From assembly GCA_020633235.1 (NCBI GenBank), contig JACKEA010000001.1, forward strand, positions 1,178,001 to 1,242,000: 64,000 nucleotides of DNA, given 5' to 3'. Position 1 is the first letter of the stretch. Each line of letters begins with the position of its first letter. Below, piece after piece: positions 23,428 through 32,466 of the stretch. This stretch comes from Polyangiaceae bacterium. GTDB taxonomy: Bacteria; Myxococcota_A; Polyangia; Polyangiales; Polyangiaceae. Position numbers and translations under genes: made by a program. The notes beneath the pieces are model-generated. The model was not told the origin of the DNA. It saw only the letters and a program-made list of their open reading frames with translations, and ran no database searches.

Positions 23428-25323
23428 GTGATTTCCCCCAATCAGGCCAGCCGACCCGTGTTCGCCATCGTGATCAGCGAAAAAGGGGGAGCCGAGCGAC
23501 GCGAAGTCTTCGAACGGACGGAAATCAGCGTCGGTCGGGTCCAGGGAAACGATTTGATGTTGCCGAAGGGCAACGTCTCGAAGCGTCACGCCCGGCTCAT
23601 CTATCGTGACGGTCGCTTCATCGTCACCGATCTGAACAGCACCAACGGCACCTACGTGAATCGTCGGCGCATCTCCCAAGCGACGATCGTTCGCGAAGGC
23701 GATCGCATCTACATCGGTGACTTCGTGCTTCGCATCGAGGTGCCGGAAGGTCAGTCCCAAGCCGACGAGGTCGGGGACCAGACCGGGAGCGGACCCGTGC
23801 TCGCGCGCGAGAGCGCTGCCGCAGAGCCGGGCTCGGGCGCGACGAACTTTCCCGCGGAAGGGCACGAAGACGCGAGCGGCGCCAGCTATCCGAAAGTCCC
23901 CGGTCCGCCGCGTGTGCCCTCAGGCCCGCGTCCGTCCGGTCCCGATCGTGATTCGCATCCGTCGGAGCGCCAAGCCGGTAGCATGGTGGACGTTTCCCAC
24001 GCGGACATCGACGCGCGGGCCGTGGCGCCTTCCAACGAAGATCGCATCGACCACCAGGTGAGCGCGCTGCGCCAAGCGGTCGCGCTGCTGGTGGACAAGA
24101 CCCTCGAGGCCGTGGGCCCGAGTGCGGTGGAGGGCAACGTCACCGACGTGGGGCGCGGCGCCGTGGAACAAGCGCTTTCCGAGCAGTTGGAGCGGCTCCG
24201 GGCGTCCGGTGGGCTGGACGCTTCTCTGGACGGGGCGCGGGTACTGTCCGACGCCCGGGCGGAGCTGTTGGAGCTCGGCCCGTTGGGTCCCCTGCTGATG
24301 GACGTCAGCGTAGCGAGCATCGCCCTCACGCGTCACGACCACCTGGTGGCGGCTCGCGGGGATCGCTCGGTGCAGAGCGAGACGGCGTTCTCCTCCCCCG
24401 CGGCGGTGTTGCGCATCGTACGGCGGCTGTGCCATGCCGCCGGCGCCCCGCATCAAGATCAGGAGACGGTCGTGGAGCGACGCCTCCGAGACGGCTCGCG
24501 CTTGTGTGCCATCACCGGTGCAGCGTCGGCCACGGGTCCCCTGCTCGTGATCGAGAAGCCGCGCCGGGCAGGGGGTTCGGTGGAGGATCTCGTGCGGCGA
24601 GGCACGGTGTCCCGCGCCATGGCGACGTTCCTTCATCACTGCGTCGCTGCCCGCGTCAACGTGTTGGTCGTGGGCCCGCGCGACGAAGGCACCGCGTCCG
24701 TCGCCAGTGCGCTGGTGGGCGTGGCCGCGCCCGCGTGCCCGGTCGTGGCCCTGCTCGACTTCGACGATCTGGTGAGCGGCAACGCGCCGCATGCCGCTTG
24801 GCTGTCGGTGGCCGACGCACCGATGGACGCTGCCCGCATGCTCGCCACCGCGGCCCACGTGCCCGACGTGCGGGTGGTAGCGGAGCTCGCTCGCCGCGAG
24901 GTCACCGCAGCGCTGGTGGACGCGACCGGCGAGGGCCTGGACGGCATCATTGCCGTGGCCCATGCGCCCAACGTGCGCCGCGCCCTGGGCCGTCTCACCG
25001 CCGACGTGGTTGCCGGGCGCGGTGGCGCCTCCATGGCGGCGGCGCGGGAGTGGGTGGCCTCGGCCTTCGACGTGGTGGTGGAAGTGGGCCGGCTGCGCGA
25101 TGGCCGGCACCGAGTGCTCCGCGTGGCCGAGCTCGCGGGCACCTCCCCGGAGGAGATCCGCATCGCCGACGTGTTCTCCTTCAACGTGGAGCGCACGGCG
25201 GCGGGCGGCGCCGTGGAAGGTACGTTCAACGCCTCCGGCTCCGTGCCGCGCATCGCCGACGAAGTGAGCTCACGCGGCTTCAGCTTGGAGAGCTCGCTGT
25301 TCACCCGGCCGCCGTCCCACTGA
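23428..25323 (+). CDS. FHA domain fused to degenerate CpaF/TadA-type secretion ATPase
   Basis: 631 aa, GTG start with GGGGA upstream. FHA domain at about 22-110 (ISVGRVQGNDLMLPKGNVSKRHARL, DLNSTNGTYVN). A Pro/Ser/Gly-rich linker runs to about 200. The rest follows the CpaF layout: N-terminal helical domain (LGPLGPLLMDVSVASIAL), a region ending VRRGTVSRAMATFLHHCVAA, then the nucleotide site. In CpaF this is GGTGSGKTT; here it reads VVGPRDEGTASVASALVG (about 414-431), lacking the P-loop Lys and Ser/Thr. The Walker B, Arg-finger and His-box regions are also unrecognisable. It therefore probably does not hydrolyse ATP and may act as a phospho-regulated partner of an active Tad/pilus ATPase. Partner not in this window. 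Confidence 0.82.
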   Translation: MISPNQASRPVFAIVISEKGGAERREVFERTEISVGRVQGNDLMLPKGNVSKRHARLIYRDGRFIVTDLNSTNGTYVNRRRISQATIVREGDRIYIGDFVLRIEVPEGQSQADEVGDQTGSGPVLARESAAAEPGSGATNFPAEGHEDASGASYPKVPGPPRVPSGPRPSGPDRDSHPSERQAGSMVDVSHADIDARAVAPSNEDRIDHQVSALRQAVALLVDKTLEAVGPSAVEGNVTDVGRGAVEQALSEQLERLRASGGLDASLDGARVLSDARAELLELGPLGPLLMDVSVASIALTRHDHLVAARGDRSVQSETAFSSPAAVLRIVRRLCHAAGAPHQDQETVVERRLRDGSRLCAITGAASATGPLLVIEKPRRAGGSVEDLVRRGTVSRAMATFLHHCVAARVNVLVVGPRDEGTASVASALVGVAAPACPVVALLDFDDLVSGNAPHAAWLSVADAPMDAARMLATAAHVPDVRVVAELARREVTAALVDATGEGLDGIIAVAHAPNVRRALGRLTADVVAGRGGASMAAAREWVASAFDVVVEVGRLRDGRHRVLRVAELAGTSPEEIRIADVFSFNVERTAAGGAVEGTFNASGSVPRIADEVSSRGFSLESSLFTRPPSH

Positions 25324-25372
25324 CGCGCGGCGACGTTTGGGTGCTGCCCTCGGGCCGATCATGTCGGTTCGC

Positions 25373-25408
25373 CGCGGAACCGCGCGGTCCGGAGCGCGCG
25401 GTTCCGCG
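25373..25408. terminator. 14-bp inverted repeat, probable bidirectional terminator
   Basis: CGCGGAACCGCGCG is repeated as its exact complement after an 8-nt loop (GTCCGGAG), 50 bp past the stop of the FHA-CpaF gene. There is no T-run, as is common in very high-GC genomes. Confidence 0.6.
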
Positions 25409-25483
25409 CTGCACCAACAAAGGCAGACGTGGAAGCACCAGGCCCGGCGTCTTCCTCGGCGAGCTGCGTCCAGCAGTGGCGCA

Positions 25484-25632
25484 GGTGAGCTGGCTGCGTC
25501 GGGCTGAGCTGGCTGCGTCGGGGTGAGCTGGCTGCGTCGGGGTGAGCTGGCTGCGTCAGGCGCAGGTGAGCTGGCTGCGTCAGGCTGCGCGGGTGCGCTG
25601 GCTGCGTCGCGCGCAGGTGAGCTCGCGTCGGG
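25484..25632. repeat. imperfect direct repeats of GTGAGCTGGCTGCGTC
   Basis: Seven units built on GTGAGCTGGCTGCGTC-G/A, spaced 19 bp (first three) and then 24-27 bp, the later ones separated by GGCGCA-like spacers and increasingly degenerate. They end 15 bp from the stop codon of def. Read on the minus strand in the frame shifted from def they would encode PDAASSPA-like Pro/Ala/Ser repeats. Confidence 0.75.
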
Positions 25633-25646
25633 CTTTGGCGCTGGGC

Positions 25647-26156
25647 TCAGGCGTTGGCGCTGGGGCGCTTGGCGAGCTTGCGGCCCATGCGGCGCTTCTT
25701 CAGGGCGCTGAGCTTGTCGATCATCAAGACGCCGTTCAGATGATCGTTTTCGTGTTGGATCGCCACGGCGAGGAGGCCGTCTGCCTCCAGCTCGAAGGGC
25801 TTGCCTTTGGCATCCAAGGCGCGCACCACCACGCGCTCCGCGCGCTTGATCTCCTCGCTGACGCCCGGGAAGGAGAGGCAGCCCTCGTTCCACATTTGCG
25901 AGCCGTCCGTCTTGGTGATTTCCGGATTGATGAAGGTCCGGAGATCGCTCGGCTCGTCCTCGTCCGCGATGTCGATGACGAAGATGCGCAGACCCACGCC
26001 GACCTGCGGCGCGGCGAGCCCCACGCCGGGGGCCGCGTACATGGTCTCGGCCATGTCCTCCGCCAGCTGGCGGATTTCCGCCGTTACCTTTTCCACGGGC
26101 TTGGCTACCTCGCGCAGGCGCGGGTCCGGGTATTCGAGGATCTCGAGGACTGCCAT
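25647..26156 (-). CDS. def: peptide deformylase
   Basis: 169 aa from ATG 26156; a longer open frame upstream overlaps ribD and is not needed. Removes the N-formyl group from nascent proteins. The three family motifs are intact: GVGLAAPQVG (motif 1), WNEGCLSFPG with the metal-ligand Cys (motif 2, EGCLS) and QHENDHLNG, a HExxH metal site (motif 3). A basic C-terminal tail (KKRRMGRKLAKRPSANA) follows. It is the last gene of the minus-strand run from yceD, 49 bp after ribD. fmt is not adjacent. Confidence 0.96.
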   Translation of the reverse strand: MAVLEILEYPDPRLREVAKPVEKVTAEIRQLAEDMAETMYAAPGVGLAAPQVGVGLRIFVIDIADEDEPSDLRTFINPEITKTDGSQMWNEGCLSFPGVSEEIKRAERVVVRALDAKGKPFELEADGLLAVAIQHENDHLNGVLMIDKLSALKKRRMGRKLAKRPSANA

Positions 26157-26205
26157 CGGATGCAAAACGTAACACCCACCTGGGAGTCCCGCAATTGGCA
26201 GACCC

Positions 26206-27333
26206 TCAGCTCGCGGTGGTCGTGCGCGTGCTCTTCTTCGGATACACGAGGCGCCCGGAGACGTAGGCATCGTTGCCACACAGCTCCCAGCGGGGCGATT
26301 CGATACGGGGCGCGTCTGCGGGATTCTCGGGGCCGGCCCAGTCCACTGCGCCCGGCCGCCCGCGAGGACCGAGCAGCACCGGTGCCAAGAACACGTGCAT
26401 CTCGTCGGGCAAACCGCCGGCGAGCAGGCTGCCCGCGAGCTCTGCGCCGCCTTCACACAAGACGCTCACGACCTCGCGCAGCGCCAGCTCGCGCAGGGTG
26501 ACGCGCAAGTCGCAGCGGCCTTCTGCCGAAGCAGGCACTCGGATCACGCTGACACCGAGATCTTCCAGAGACTCGGCCACGGCGCGGGATGCATCTACCG
26601 TCGTCACCACGCAGGTGGGCACCTCTTTGGCCGTCTGCACCAGCTGGCAGCTGGTGGGGATGCGGAGCTTGCTGTCCATCACCACGCGGACGGGGCTGCG
26701 GCCCGGCACGTCCCGGACGGTGAGGCGCGGATCGTCCGCTATTACGGTGTTGATGCCCACCATCACCGCGTCGTGCCGAGTGCGGAGCAGGTGAACGCGC
26801 GCGCGGGAGTCCGCGCAGGTGATCCACTTGGAAGCGCCGGTGCGGGTGGCGATGCGGCCATCGAGGCTGACGGCCAGCTTGAGGGATAAGTACGACGCCT
26901 GCTCGGTGATGTACTTGCTCCACGGCTCGATGAGCTTCTTGGCTTCTTTCTCGAGCACGCCGACGACGACTTCCACCCCGGCGGCTTCGAGCCGCTCGAT
27001 ACCCCCACCCTCGACGCCGGGATTGGGATCCTTGCAGCCGACCACCACGCGGCCGATGCCCGCCGCCAGAATCGCGTCCACGCAGGGCGGGGTCCGGCCC
27101 TCGTGGTTGCAGGGCTCCAGCGTCACGTACAGGGTCTTGCCCCGCGCGGACTCCCCCGCTTCCCGGAGGGCGACGATCTCGGCGTGCTCCAGGCCGACTG
27201 CGGCGTGAAAGCCTTCGGCAAGGATGGTCTCGCCGTCCGCCACCACCGAACCCACGTGGGGATTCGGCGAGGGGTCGCCACCCTGGGCGATCTCGATGGC
27301 GCGGGCCATCAACTTGGCATCGACGTCAGCCAC
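26206..27333 (-). CDS. ribD: bifunctional riboflavin biosynthesis deaminase/reductase
   Basis: 375 aa, the normal size. The N-terminal zinc deaminase domain (about 1-145) shows the metal and catalytic motifs EHAEIVAL and LEPCNHEGRTPPC; the C-terminal NADPH reductase domain (about 150-360) shows LSLKLAVSLDGRIA, KWITC, VGINTVIADDPRLTVR and LCEGGAELAGSLL. It converts the first GTP-derived pyrimidine to the 5-amino-6-ribitylamino precursor. ribE/ribBA/ribH are not adjacent. No FMN riboswitch is evident in the 81-bp gap to nrdR. The nrdR-ribD order is widespread in bacteria. Confidence 0.96.
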   Translation of the reverse strand: MADVDAKLMARAIEIAQGGDPSPNPHVGSVVADGETILAEGFHAAVGLEHAEIVALREAGESARGKTLYVTLEPCNHEGRTPPCVDAILAAGIGRVVVGCKDPNPGVEGGGIERLEAAGVEVVVGVLEKEAKKLIEPWSKYITEQASYLSLKLAVSLDGRIATRTGASKWITCADSRARVHLLRTRHDAVMVGINTVIADDPRLTVRDVPGRSPVRVVMDSKLRIPTSCQLVQTAKEVPTCVVTTVDASRAVAESLEDLGVSVIRVPASAEGRCDLRVTLRELALREVVSVLCEGGAELAGSLLAGGLPDEMHVFLAPVLLGPRGRPGAVDWAGPENPADAPRIESPRWELCGNDAYVSGRLVYPKKSTRTTTAS

Positions 27334-27414
27334 TTGGGTTCTCGGTGATCTGGAGCGACGGCTCCGAGGGGGACTTTAGCGGGCCACTCTCGGACCCACA
27401 AGGCGACCACTGCA

Positions 27415-27900
27415 TCAGGAGCTCTTCCGGGGAGTGTCGTCCAACCCGCGCGCGTGAACGAGCGCGCTCATTTCGCGCATGAACTCGTCGATGTCGCGGA
27501 ACGACTTGTAAACGCTCGCAAAGCGCACGTAGGCGACCTCGTCGAGCTTTTTCAGGCGCGCCATCACGCGTTCGCCGATTTCCATGGAGCTGACTTCGCG
27601 CTCACCGCTCTCCGACAGCTCGCGTTCCAGGCACTCCGCTTCTTCTTCCAGGGCGTCGGCGGATACCGGTCGCTTGTTGCAGGCGATGCGCAGGCTGGCG
27701 AGCACCTTGTTGCGGTCGAAGGGCTCGCGTTGGCCGTCCTTCTTGACCACCGTGGGCAGCGATAGCTCCACTCGCTCGTAAGTGGTGAAGCGGCGTTTGC
27801 AAGCGTCACACTCGCGGCGGCGCCAGGTTACCGTCCCACCGGTGACCAAGCGCGAGTCGACCACCCGACTCTCCATCTGACGGCACGACGGGCACTGCAT
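27415..27900 (-). CDS. nrdR: transcriptional repressor NrdR
   Basis: 161 aa. An N-terminal zinc ribbon (MQCPSCRQMESRVVDSR and RRRECDACKRRFTTYE, four Cys) is followed by an ATP-cone (about 47-137: VVKKDGQREPFDRNKVLASL) that binds ATP/dATP. It represses ribonucleotide reductase genes through NrdR boxes. Its ATG comes 3 bp after the fabF stop, so it is translationally coupled to the fatty acid genes. The C-terminus is a little longer than usual. No NrdR box noticed here. Confidence 0.97.
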   Translation of the reverse strand: MQCPSCRQMESRVVDSRLVTGGTVTWRRRECDACKRRFTTYERVELSLPTVVKKDGQREPFDRNKVLASLRIACNKRPVSADALEEEAECLERELSESGEREVSSMEIGERVMARLKKLDEVAYVRFASVYKSFRDIDEFMREMSALVHARGLDDTPRKSS

Positions 27901-27903
27901 GTC

Positions 27904-29151
27904 TCAGCCCTCGTAGGCGGACAGCACGAGCGTCGCGTTGGTGCCTCCGAAGCCGAAGGAGTTCGTCATCGCGTGCCGAACGCGGCGTTCCCGCGCGGTG
28001 TGGGCGATGAAGTCCAGAGGGCACTCGGGGTCCTGGTCGTCCAGGTTGATGGTGGGGGGCACACGCCCGGTCTCGATGGCCTTCACGCAGATGGCCGCTT
28101 CCACGGCCCCCGCGGCGCCGAGGAGATGTCCCATCATGCTCTTGGTGGAGCTGACCCACAGCTTCTTGTCGAGGGCGTGGGCTCCGAACAGCTGGGCGAT
28201 GGCCCGCGCCTCTTCCACGTCCCCCGCCGGCGTGCTGGTGCCGTGGGCGTTGATGTAGTCGATGGCATCGGGCGCGAGCTTCGCGTCGGCCAGCGCTTGC
28301 TTCATGGCGCGCAGGCCTCCCGCGCCGCCGGGAGCGGGCTTGGTGATGTGATAGGCGTCGCTCGAGGCACCGAAGCCGGTGATCTCCGCCAAGATGCGCG
28401 CGCCGCGCTTCTTGGCGCGAGTGAGCGATTCCAGGATCAAGGTGCCGGCGCCCTCGCCGCACACGAAGCCGTCGCGGCCCGTGTCCCATGGGCGACTGGC
28501 CTTCTCGGGAGCGTCGTTGCGACGGCTGAGGGCGAACATGGCCGAGAAACCCGTGACGCCGATGGGCGAGATGGTCGCTTCCGCGCCACCGGCGACCATC
28601 ACGCTGGCGCGTCCGTCGCGGATCCAGCGAGCGGCTTCTCCGAGGGCGTGGCCGCTGGAGGAGCAAGCGCTGGTGTGGCAGATGCTCGGGCCGCGGAGCC
28701 CGAAGGCGATGGACACCTGTCCGGCCGCCATGTTGGCGATGAGGGAGGGAATGAAATAGGGGCTGACCTTGGTCGGCCCTTTGTGCTCGAGAACCAACGT
28801 GCAGCGCTCGAGATTTTCGACGCCCCCGAGCCCCACGCCAATGAACGTTCCGGTGGTGTCGCGCTCTTCTTCCGTGAGCTCGAGCCCGGCGTCCTCGATC
28901 GCCATCTTGGTGGCGCCCATGGCGAAGGTGATGAAGCGCGTGGCTTCCTTGAGCTTCTTCCGCTCCATGTACTGAGCGGGGTCGTAGTTCTTCACCTCGC
29001 AGGCGAAGCGGGTGGGGTAGCGTTCGTCCAGCTCGAACAGCGTGATGGGGCCCGCCGAGCTCTGCCCAGCGAGCAGAGAATTCCAGGTGGGCTCCAGGCC
29101 CACTCCGTTGGGCGTGACCAAGCCCATGCCGGTGACAACGACGCGCTCCAT
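27904..29151 (-). CDS. fabF: beta-ketoacyl-ACP synthase II
   Basis: 415 aa from ATG 29151 (MERVVVTGMGLVTPNG). Condensing enzyme that elongates acyl-ACP with malonyl-ACP. The Cys-His-His triad is visible: Cys in HTSACSSSGHALGEA, His in INAHGTSTPAGD and His in SMMGHLLGAAGAVEA; Lys in that last loop region is also conserved (STKSMMGH). FGFGGTNATLVLS closes the thiolase fold. 95 bp downstream of acpP and 3 bp upstream of nrdR. In FabB the corresponding sequence differs, so FabF is preferred. Confidence 0.97.
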   Translation of the reverse strand: MERVVVTGMGLVTPNGVGLEPTWNSLLAGQSSAGPITLFELDERYPTRFACEVKNYDPAQYMERKKLKEATRFITFAMGATKMAIEDAGLELTEEERDTTGTFIGVGLGGVENLERCTLVLEHKGPTKVSPYFIPSLIANMAAGQVSIAFGLRGPSICHTSACSSSGHALGEAARWIRDGRASVMVAGGAEATISPIGVTGFSAMFALSRRNDAPEKASRPWDTGRDGFVCGEGAGTLILESLTRAKKRGARILAEITGFGASSDAYHITKPAPGGAGGLRAMKQALADAKLAPDAIDYINAHGTSTPAGDVEEARAIAQLFGAHALDKKLWVSSTKSMMGHLLGAAGAVEAAICVKAIETGRVPPTINLDDQDPECPLDFIAHTARERRVRHAMTNSFGFGGTNATLVLSAYEG

Positions 29152-29246
29152 GATGCTACCTCGTGGAAGGGGTGAGTCCGTGCACACGGCCCCCGTCCGC
29201 GTGGGTGCTCGCGCCGCTCGAAGCGGCGCGGCACCAGCGCCTGAGC

Positions 29247-29492
29247 TCAGGCGCTTGCGTTCTTGTTGATGTAGTCAATCGCATCCTGGACGGTCCGGAT
29301 TTTCTCCGTGTCCTCGTCCGGAATGTCGATTTCGAAGGCCTCTTCGAAAGCGAGGACCAGCTCGACCAAACCCAACGAGTCAGCGCCGAGGTCGTCGATG
29401 AACGTCGACTCCGCCTTGATGTCTTTCTCGTCGACGTCGAGCTGTTCCTTGATGATCCGCTTGACTTCGGCCTCGATGTCCCGGCCTGCCAT
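29247..29492 (-). CDS. acpP: acyl carrier protein
   Basis: 81 aa, strongly acidic, four-helix ACP. The phosphopantetheine serine is in GADSLGLVELVLAFEE (the DSL motif). It carries growing acyl chains between FabD, FabH, FabG and FabF, all encoded next to it. The sequence between helices (DEKDIKAESTFIDDLG) is typical. It sits 71 bp after fabG and 95 bp before fabF. Confidence 0.98.
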   Translation of the reverse strand: MAGRDIEAEVKRIIKEQLDVDEKDIKAESTFIDDLGADSLGLVELVLAFEEAFEIDIPDEDTEKIRTVQDAIDYINKNASA

Positions 29493-29563
29493 GGTGCCTC
29501 CAACTGGGGATACGCCTCTTTACGAGGTCGGCTTTGGTTGTTCGTTTCCGAAACCGGAAATTC

Positions 29564-30310
29564 TCACATGTACATGCCGCCGTTGATGCGCAGCGTCTGT
29601 CCTGTCACGTAGCTCGCCTCGTCCGAGGCCAAGTACACCACTGCCGCCGCCACGTCCTGCGAGGTACCCGCTCGCCCCAACGGGACTGCGTCGAGCATGG
29701 CCTTCTTGGCCTCCTCGGGCAGCGAGCTGGTCATGTCCGTTTCCACGTAGCCCGGGGCGATGGCGTTGACGGTGATGCCGCGGGAGGCGTACTCCCGCGC
29801 CAAGCTCTTGGTCACGCCCAAGAGCGCGGCCTTGGAGGCCGCATAGGCGGTTTGCCCGACGTTTCCCATCTCTCCGACCACGCTGGACAGGAACACGACG
29901 CGACCTGTGCGGGCCCGCATCATGCTCTTGATGGCCGCTCGGGCGGTGGCCACGGCGCCCTTCACGTTCACCGCGAAGATACGATCGAAGTCCTCTTCCT
30001 TGAGCCGCAAGAGCAGGCCGTCCACGCTGATGCCGGCGCTGGCCACCAGCACGTCGAGCCTTCCGAGGCGTTTGGCGATGGCAGCGACCGCGGCTTCCGC
30101 AGCGGCACTGTCTCCGACGTCGAACTGAGCGATCTCCGCCTTGCCGCCTGCGGCGGCGATGCCCTCTGCCACGCTCGCCGCGGCCTGTTCGCCGTTCACG
30201 TAGCCGATGACCACGTGGGCTCCGGCAGCCGCGAGCGCCTCCGCGCTGGCTCGGCCGATCCCGCGCGAGCCACCGGTGATGACGCAGACTTTGTTGCTCA
30301 GATCGAACAT
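29564..30310 (-). CDS. fabG: 3-oxoacyl-ACP reductase
   Basis: 248 aa short-chain dehydrogenase. NADPH-binding TGGSRGIGRASAEALA, the NNAG-position as VASAGIS, and catalytic Ser (VVFLSSVVGEMGN), Tyr and Lys (TAYAASKAALLG). Reduces beta-ketoacyl-ACP to the hydroxy form. The usual NAG is replaced by ASAG, a modest variation. Located between fabD and acpP as in E. coli. Confidence 0.96.
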   Translation of the reverse strand: MFDLSNKVCVITGGSRGIGRASAEALAAAGAHVVIGYVNGEQAAASVAEGIAAAGGKAEIAQFDVGDSAAAEAAVAAIAKRLGRLDVLVASAGISVDGLLLRLKEEDFDRIFAVNVKGAVATARAAIKSMMRARTGRVVFLSSVVGEMGNVGQTAYAASKAALLGVTKSLAREYASRGITVNAIAPGYVETDMTSSLPEEAKKAMLDAVPLGRAGTSQDVAAAVVYLASDEASYVTGQTLRINGGMYM

Positions 30311-30425
30311 GACAAATGTGCCCGGGATGCCCCGCGGCGGGCCGTGTTTACCACGCCGGCGGCCAGGTCTTGGGCGAAAGATGCGTCGACCACGCCGAGC
30401 CCCCTGCGAAGCACCCTGCGCACCC

Positions 30426-31364
30426 TCAATTTTTCAACGATTCCAGCGCCTTGGTGACGCCTTCCGGGTCGCCGACAGCGACCACGGAGATGCGCTTGTC
30501 GATGCGCTTCACCAACCCCGCCAGGACCTTGCCCGGTCCGATCTCCAGGGCGAGGTCCACGCCGCCGTCGGCCATCGCGCGGACGCTCGCATCCCACAGC
30601 ACCGGAGCGTCGATCTGACGCACGAGCAGCTCGGCGATGCGGTCGGCGTCCGAGTTGGGCTTGGCCTCCACGTTGGAGATCACCGGGAACTCTGGCGCCG
30701 AGAGTGACACGCTCTTCAGGGCTTCCTTCACCGCCTTGGCAGCGGGGGCCATCAGCGCACAGTGGAATGGCGCGCTCACCTTGAGAGGAATGGCCTTGAG
30801 CTTTCGCTCTTGGGCGAGCTTCATCGCGCGTTCCACTGCGTCCTTCTCGCCGGCGATCACCACCTGGCCCGGGGCATTGAAGTTGGCGGGCGCGACCACG
30901 CCACCTTCGGCGGCGTCCCCGCACAGGTTTCGAACCTGGTCCGCGTCGCCCCCCATGATCGCGGCCATCGCGCCGTTGCCCGGAGGCACCGCCTCTTGCA
31001 TGGCCTTGCCGCGCAGGTGCACGAGGCGCACTGCATCTTCGAGCGCCAACGCCCCCGCCGCCACCAGTGCGCTGTACTCGCCCAAGGAATGGCCGGCGGC
31101 GAACGCAGGAGGAGCCAGCTCCGGGTGCGCCTCCCGCAGCGCCGCCAATGCGGCGATGCTGGCGGTCACGATCGCCGGCTGGGTGTTCTTGGTCAGGGTG
31201 AGGTCGGACTCCGGACCTTCGAAGCACAGGCTGGAGAGCTTCCAACCCAGCGCTTGGTCGGCCCGGTCGAAGACCTCGCGGGCCTGAGCCGACGCTTCGT
31301 ACAGCGCCTTGCCCATGCCCACGACCTGTGTCCCCTGTCCGGGGAATAGCCATGCCACGCTCAT
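30426..31364 (-). CDS. fabD: malonyl-CoA:ACP transacylase
   Basis: 312 aa from ATG 31364 (MSVAWLFPGQGTQVVGMG). Transfers malonyl from CoA to ACP. The nucleophile serine is in the elbow AGHSLGEYSALVAAG; the substrate-binding Arg is in VHLRGKAMQEA and the catalytic His in KVSAPFHCALM. The C-terminal half shows EIGPGKVLAGLVKRI. The gene is 38 bp after fabH and 115 bp before fabG. Confidence 0.97.
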   Translation of the reverse strand: MSVAWLFPGQGTQVVGMGKALYEASAQAREVFDRADQALGWKLSSLCFEGPESDLTLTKNTQPAIVTASIAALAALREAHPELAPPAFAAGHSLGEYSALVAAGALALEDAVRLVHLRGKAMQEAVPPGNGAMAAIMGGDADQVRNLCGDAAEGGVVAPANFNAPGQVVIAGEKDAVERAMKLAQERKLKAIPLKVSAPFHCALMAPAAKAVKEALKSVSLSAPEFPVISNVEAKPNSDADRIAELLVRQIDAPVLWDASVRAMADGGVDLALEIGPGKVLAGLVKRIDKRISVVAVGDPEGVTKALESLKN

Positions 31365-31402
31365 GGGGCCCATTGACACCACGAGAGTGCTCGCGGTCAA
31401 GA

Positions 31403-32416
31403 CTACATGCGCACCAGCGCGCTCGCCCAGGAGATGCCGGCGCCCAGCGCGCACATCAGCACCGTCTGACCGGGCTTGATGCGGCCGTCACGCACGGCCT
31501 CGTCGAGGGCGATGGGGATGCTGGCGCTGGAGGTGTTGCCGTAACGCTCGATGTTCAACACGAAGCGGGAGAGGGGGATCTCGAGCCGCACCGCGACTTG
31601 GCTGATGATGCGCATGTTCGCCTGGTGGGGCACGACCCAGTCCACGTGCTCGGCCTCGAGCCCGGCGTGGGCCAGCGCCTCCCGGGACGCGCTGGTGAGA
31701 TTCTTGACGGCCACCTTGAAGATGTCGCCGCCGATCATGTGCACCTTGTCTCGAGCTTGCTCGATACCCTCGGCGGTGAGGGGCTCTTTGCTGCCTCCGG
31801 CGGGAATGCACAGGGACTCCGCCAGCGTGGCGTCGGTGTACAGCTTGGTGGAGAGCACGCCTCCGCCGTCGTCGCTCGCGGGGGTCAACACTGCCGCGCC
31901 GGCGCCGTCGCCGAACAGCACGCAAGTGGCGCGATCTTCCCAGTTCAACACGCGAGACAAGAGCTCCACGCCGATCACGAGCACGTTCTTCGCCATGCCG
32001 GTTCGGATGAACTGGTCGCCGATGGACGTTGCGTACAGGAAGCCCGCGCAGGCCGCCGCGACGTCGAAGGCCGGAATGCCGGGACAGCCAAGCTTCTGTT
32101 GCACGAACGCAGCGCACGCGGGCAGCGGCATGTCGGCGCTGATGGTGCCGACGACGATCATGTCGAGGTCCTTGGCCTCGAGTCCCGCCGCCTCGAGGGC
32201 ACGCCGCGCGGCAGCGACGGCCATGTCGCTGGCGGCCTCGTCGCTGGCGGCCACGCGCCGCTCCTTGATGCCGGTGCGTTCCCGGATCCACTCGTCCGAC
32301 GTGTCCACGACCTTCTCGAGGTCGAAGTTCGTCAGGATCTTCTCGGGAACGTATGCCCCCGTTCCGGCGATGCGGCTTGCCGGCGCTCCGTCCGTGACCA
32401 TGGACGTTTCGTACAA
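31403..32416 (-). CDS. fabH: beta-ketoacyl-ACP synthase III
   Basis: 337 aa; ATG at 32416, with ATG 32401 possible. Starts fatty acid synthesis by condensing an acyl-CoA with malonyl-ACP. Catalytic Cys123 in VAAACAGFLYA, His in VPHQANMRI and Asn in RYGNTSSASIP are present. The substrate entry region contains DTSDEWIRERTGI. Branched-chain primers are plausible since myxobacteria make iso fatty acids, but this cannot be read from the sequence. plsX, usually directly upstream, is absent. Confidence 0.97.
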   Translation of the reverse strand: MYETSMVTDGAPASRIAGTGAYVPEKILTNFDLEKVVDTSDEWIRERTGIKERRVAASDEAASDMAVAAARRALEAAGLEAKDLDMIVVGTISADMPLPACAAFVQQKLGCPGIPAFDVAAACAGFLYATSIGDQFIRTGMAKNVLVIGVELLSRVLNWEDRATCVLFGDGAGAAVLTPASDDGGGVLSTKLYTDATLAESLCIPAGGSKEPLTAEGIEQARDKVHMIGGDIFKVAVKNLTSASREALAHAGLEAEHVDWVVPHQANMRIISQVAVRLEIPLSRFVLNIERYGNTSSASIPIALDEAVRDGRIKPGQTVLMCALGAGISWASALVRM

Positions 32417-32466
32417 TCTCCCCGCCGCGCGGTCACGGGAAAATGGTTCAACCAGCTGTGAAGCCG

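Larger units (their letters stand above)
25324..25646. other. convergent intergenic region with hairpin and tandem repeats
   Basis: 323 bp between the convergent FHA-CpaF and def genes. It holds a 14-bp-stem hairpin (25373-25408) and an imperfect tandem repeat array (25484-25632). No coding frame in it has a plausible start, length or domain. Confidence 0.6.
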
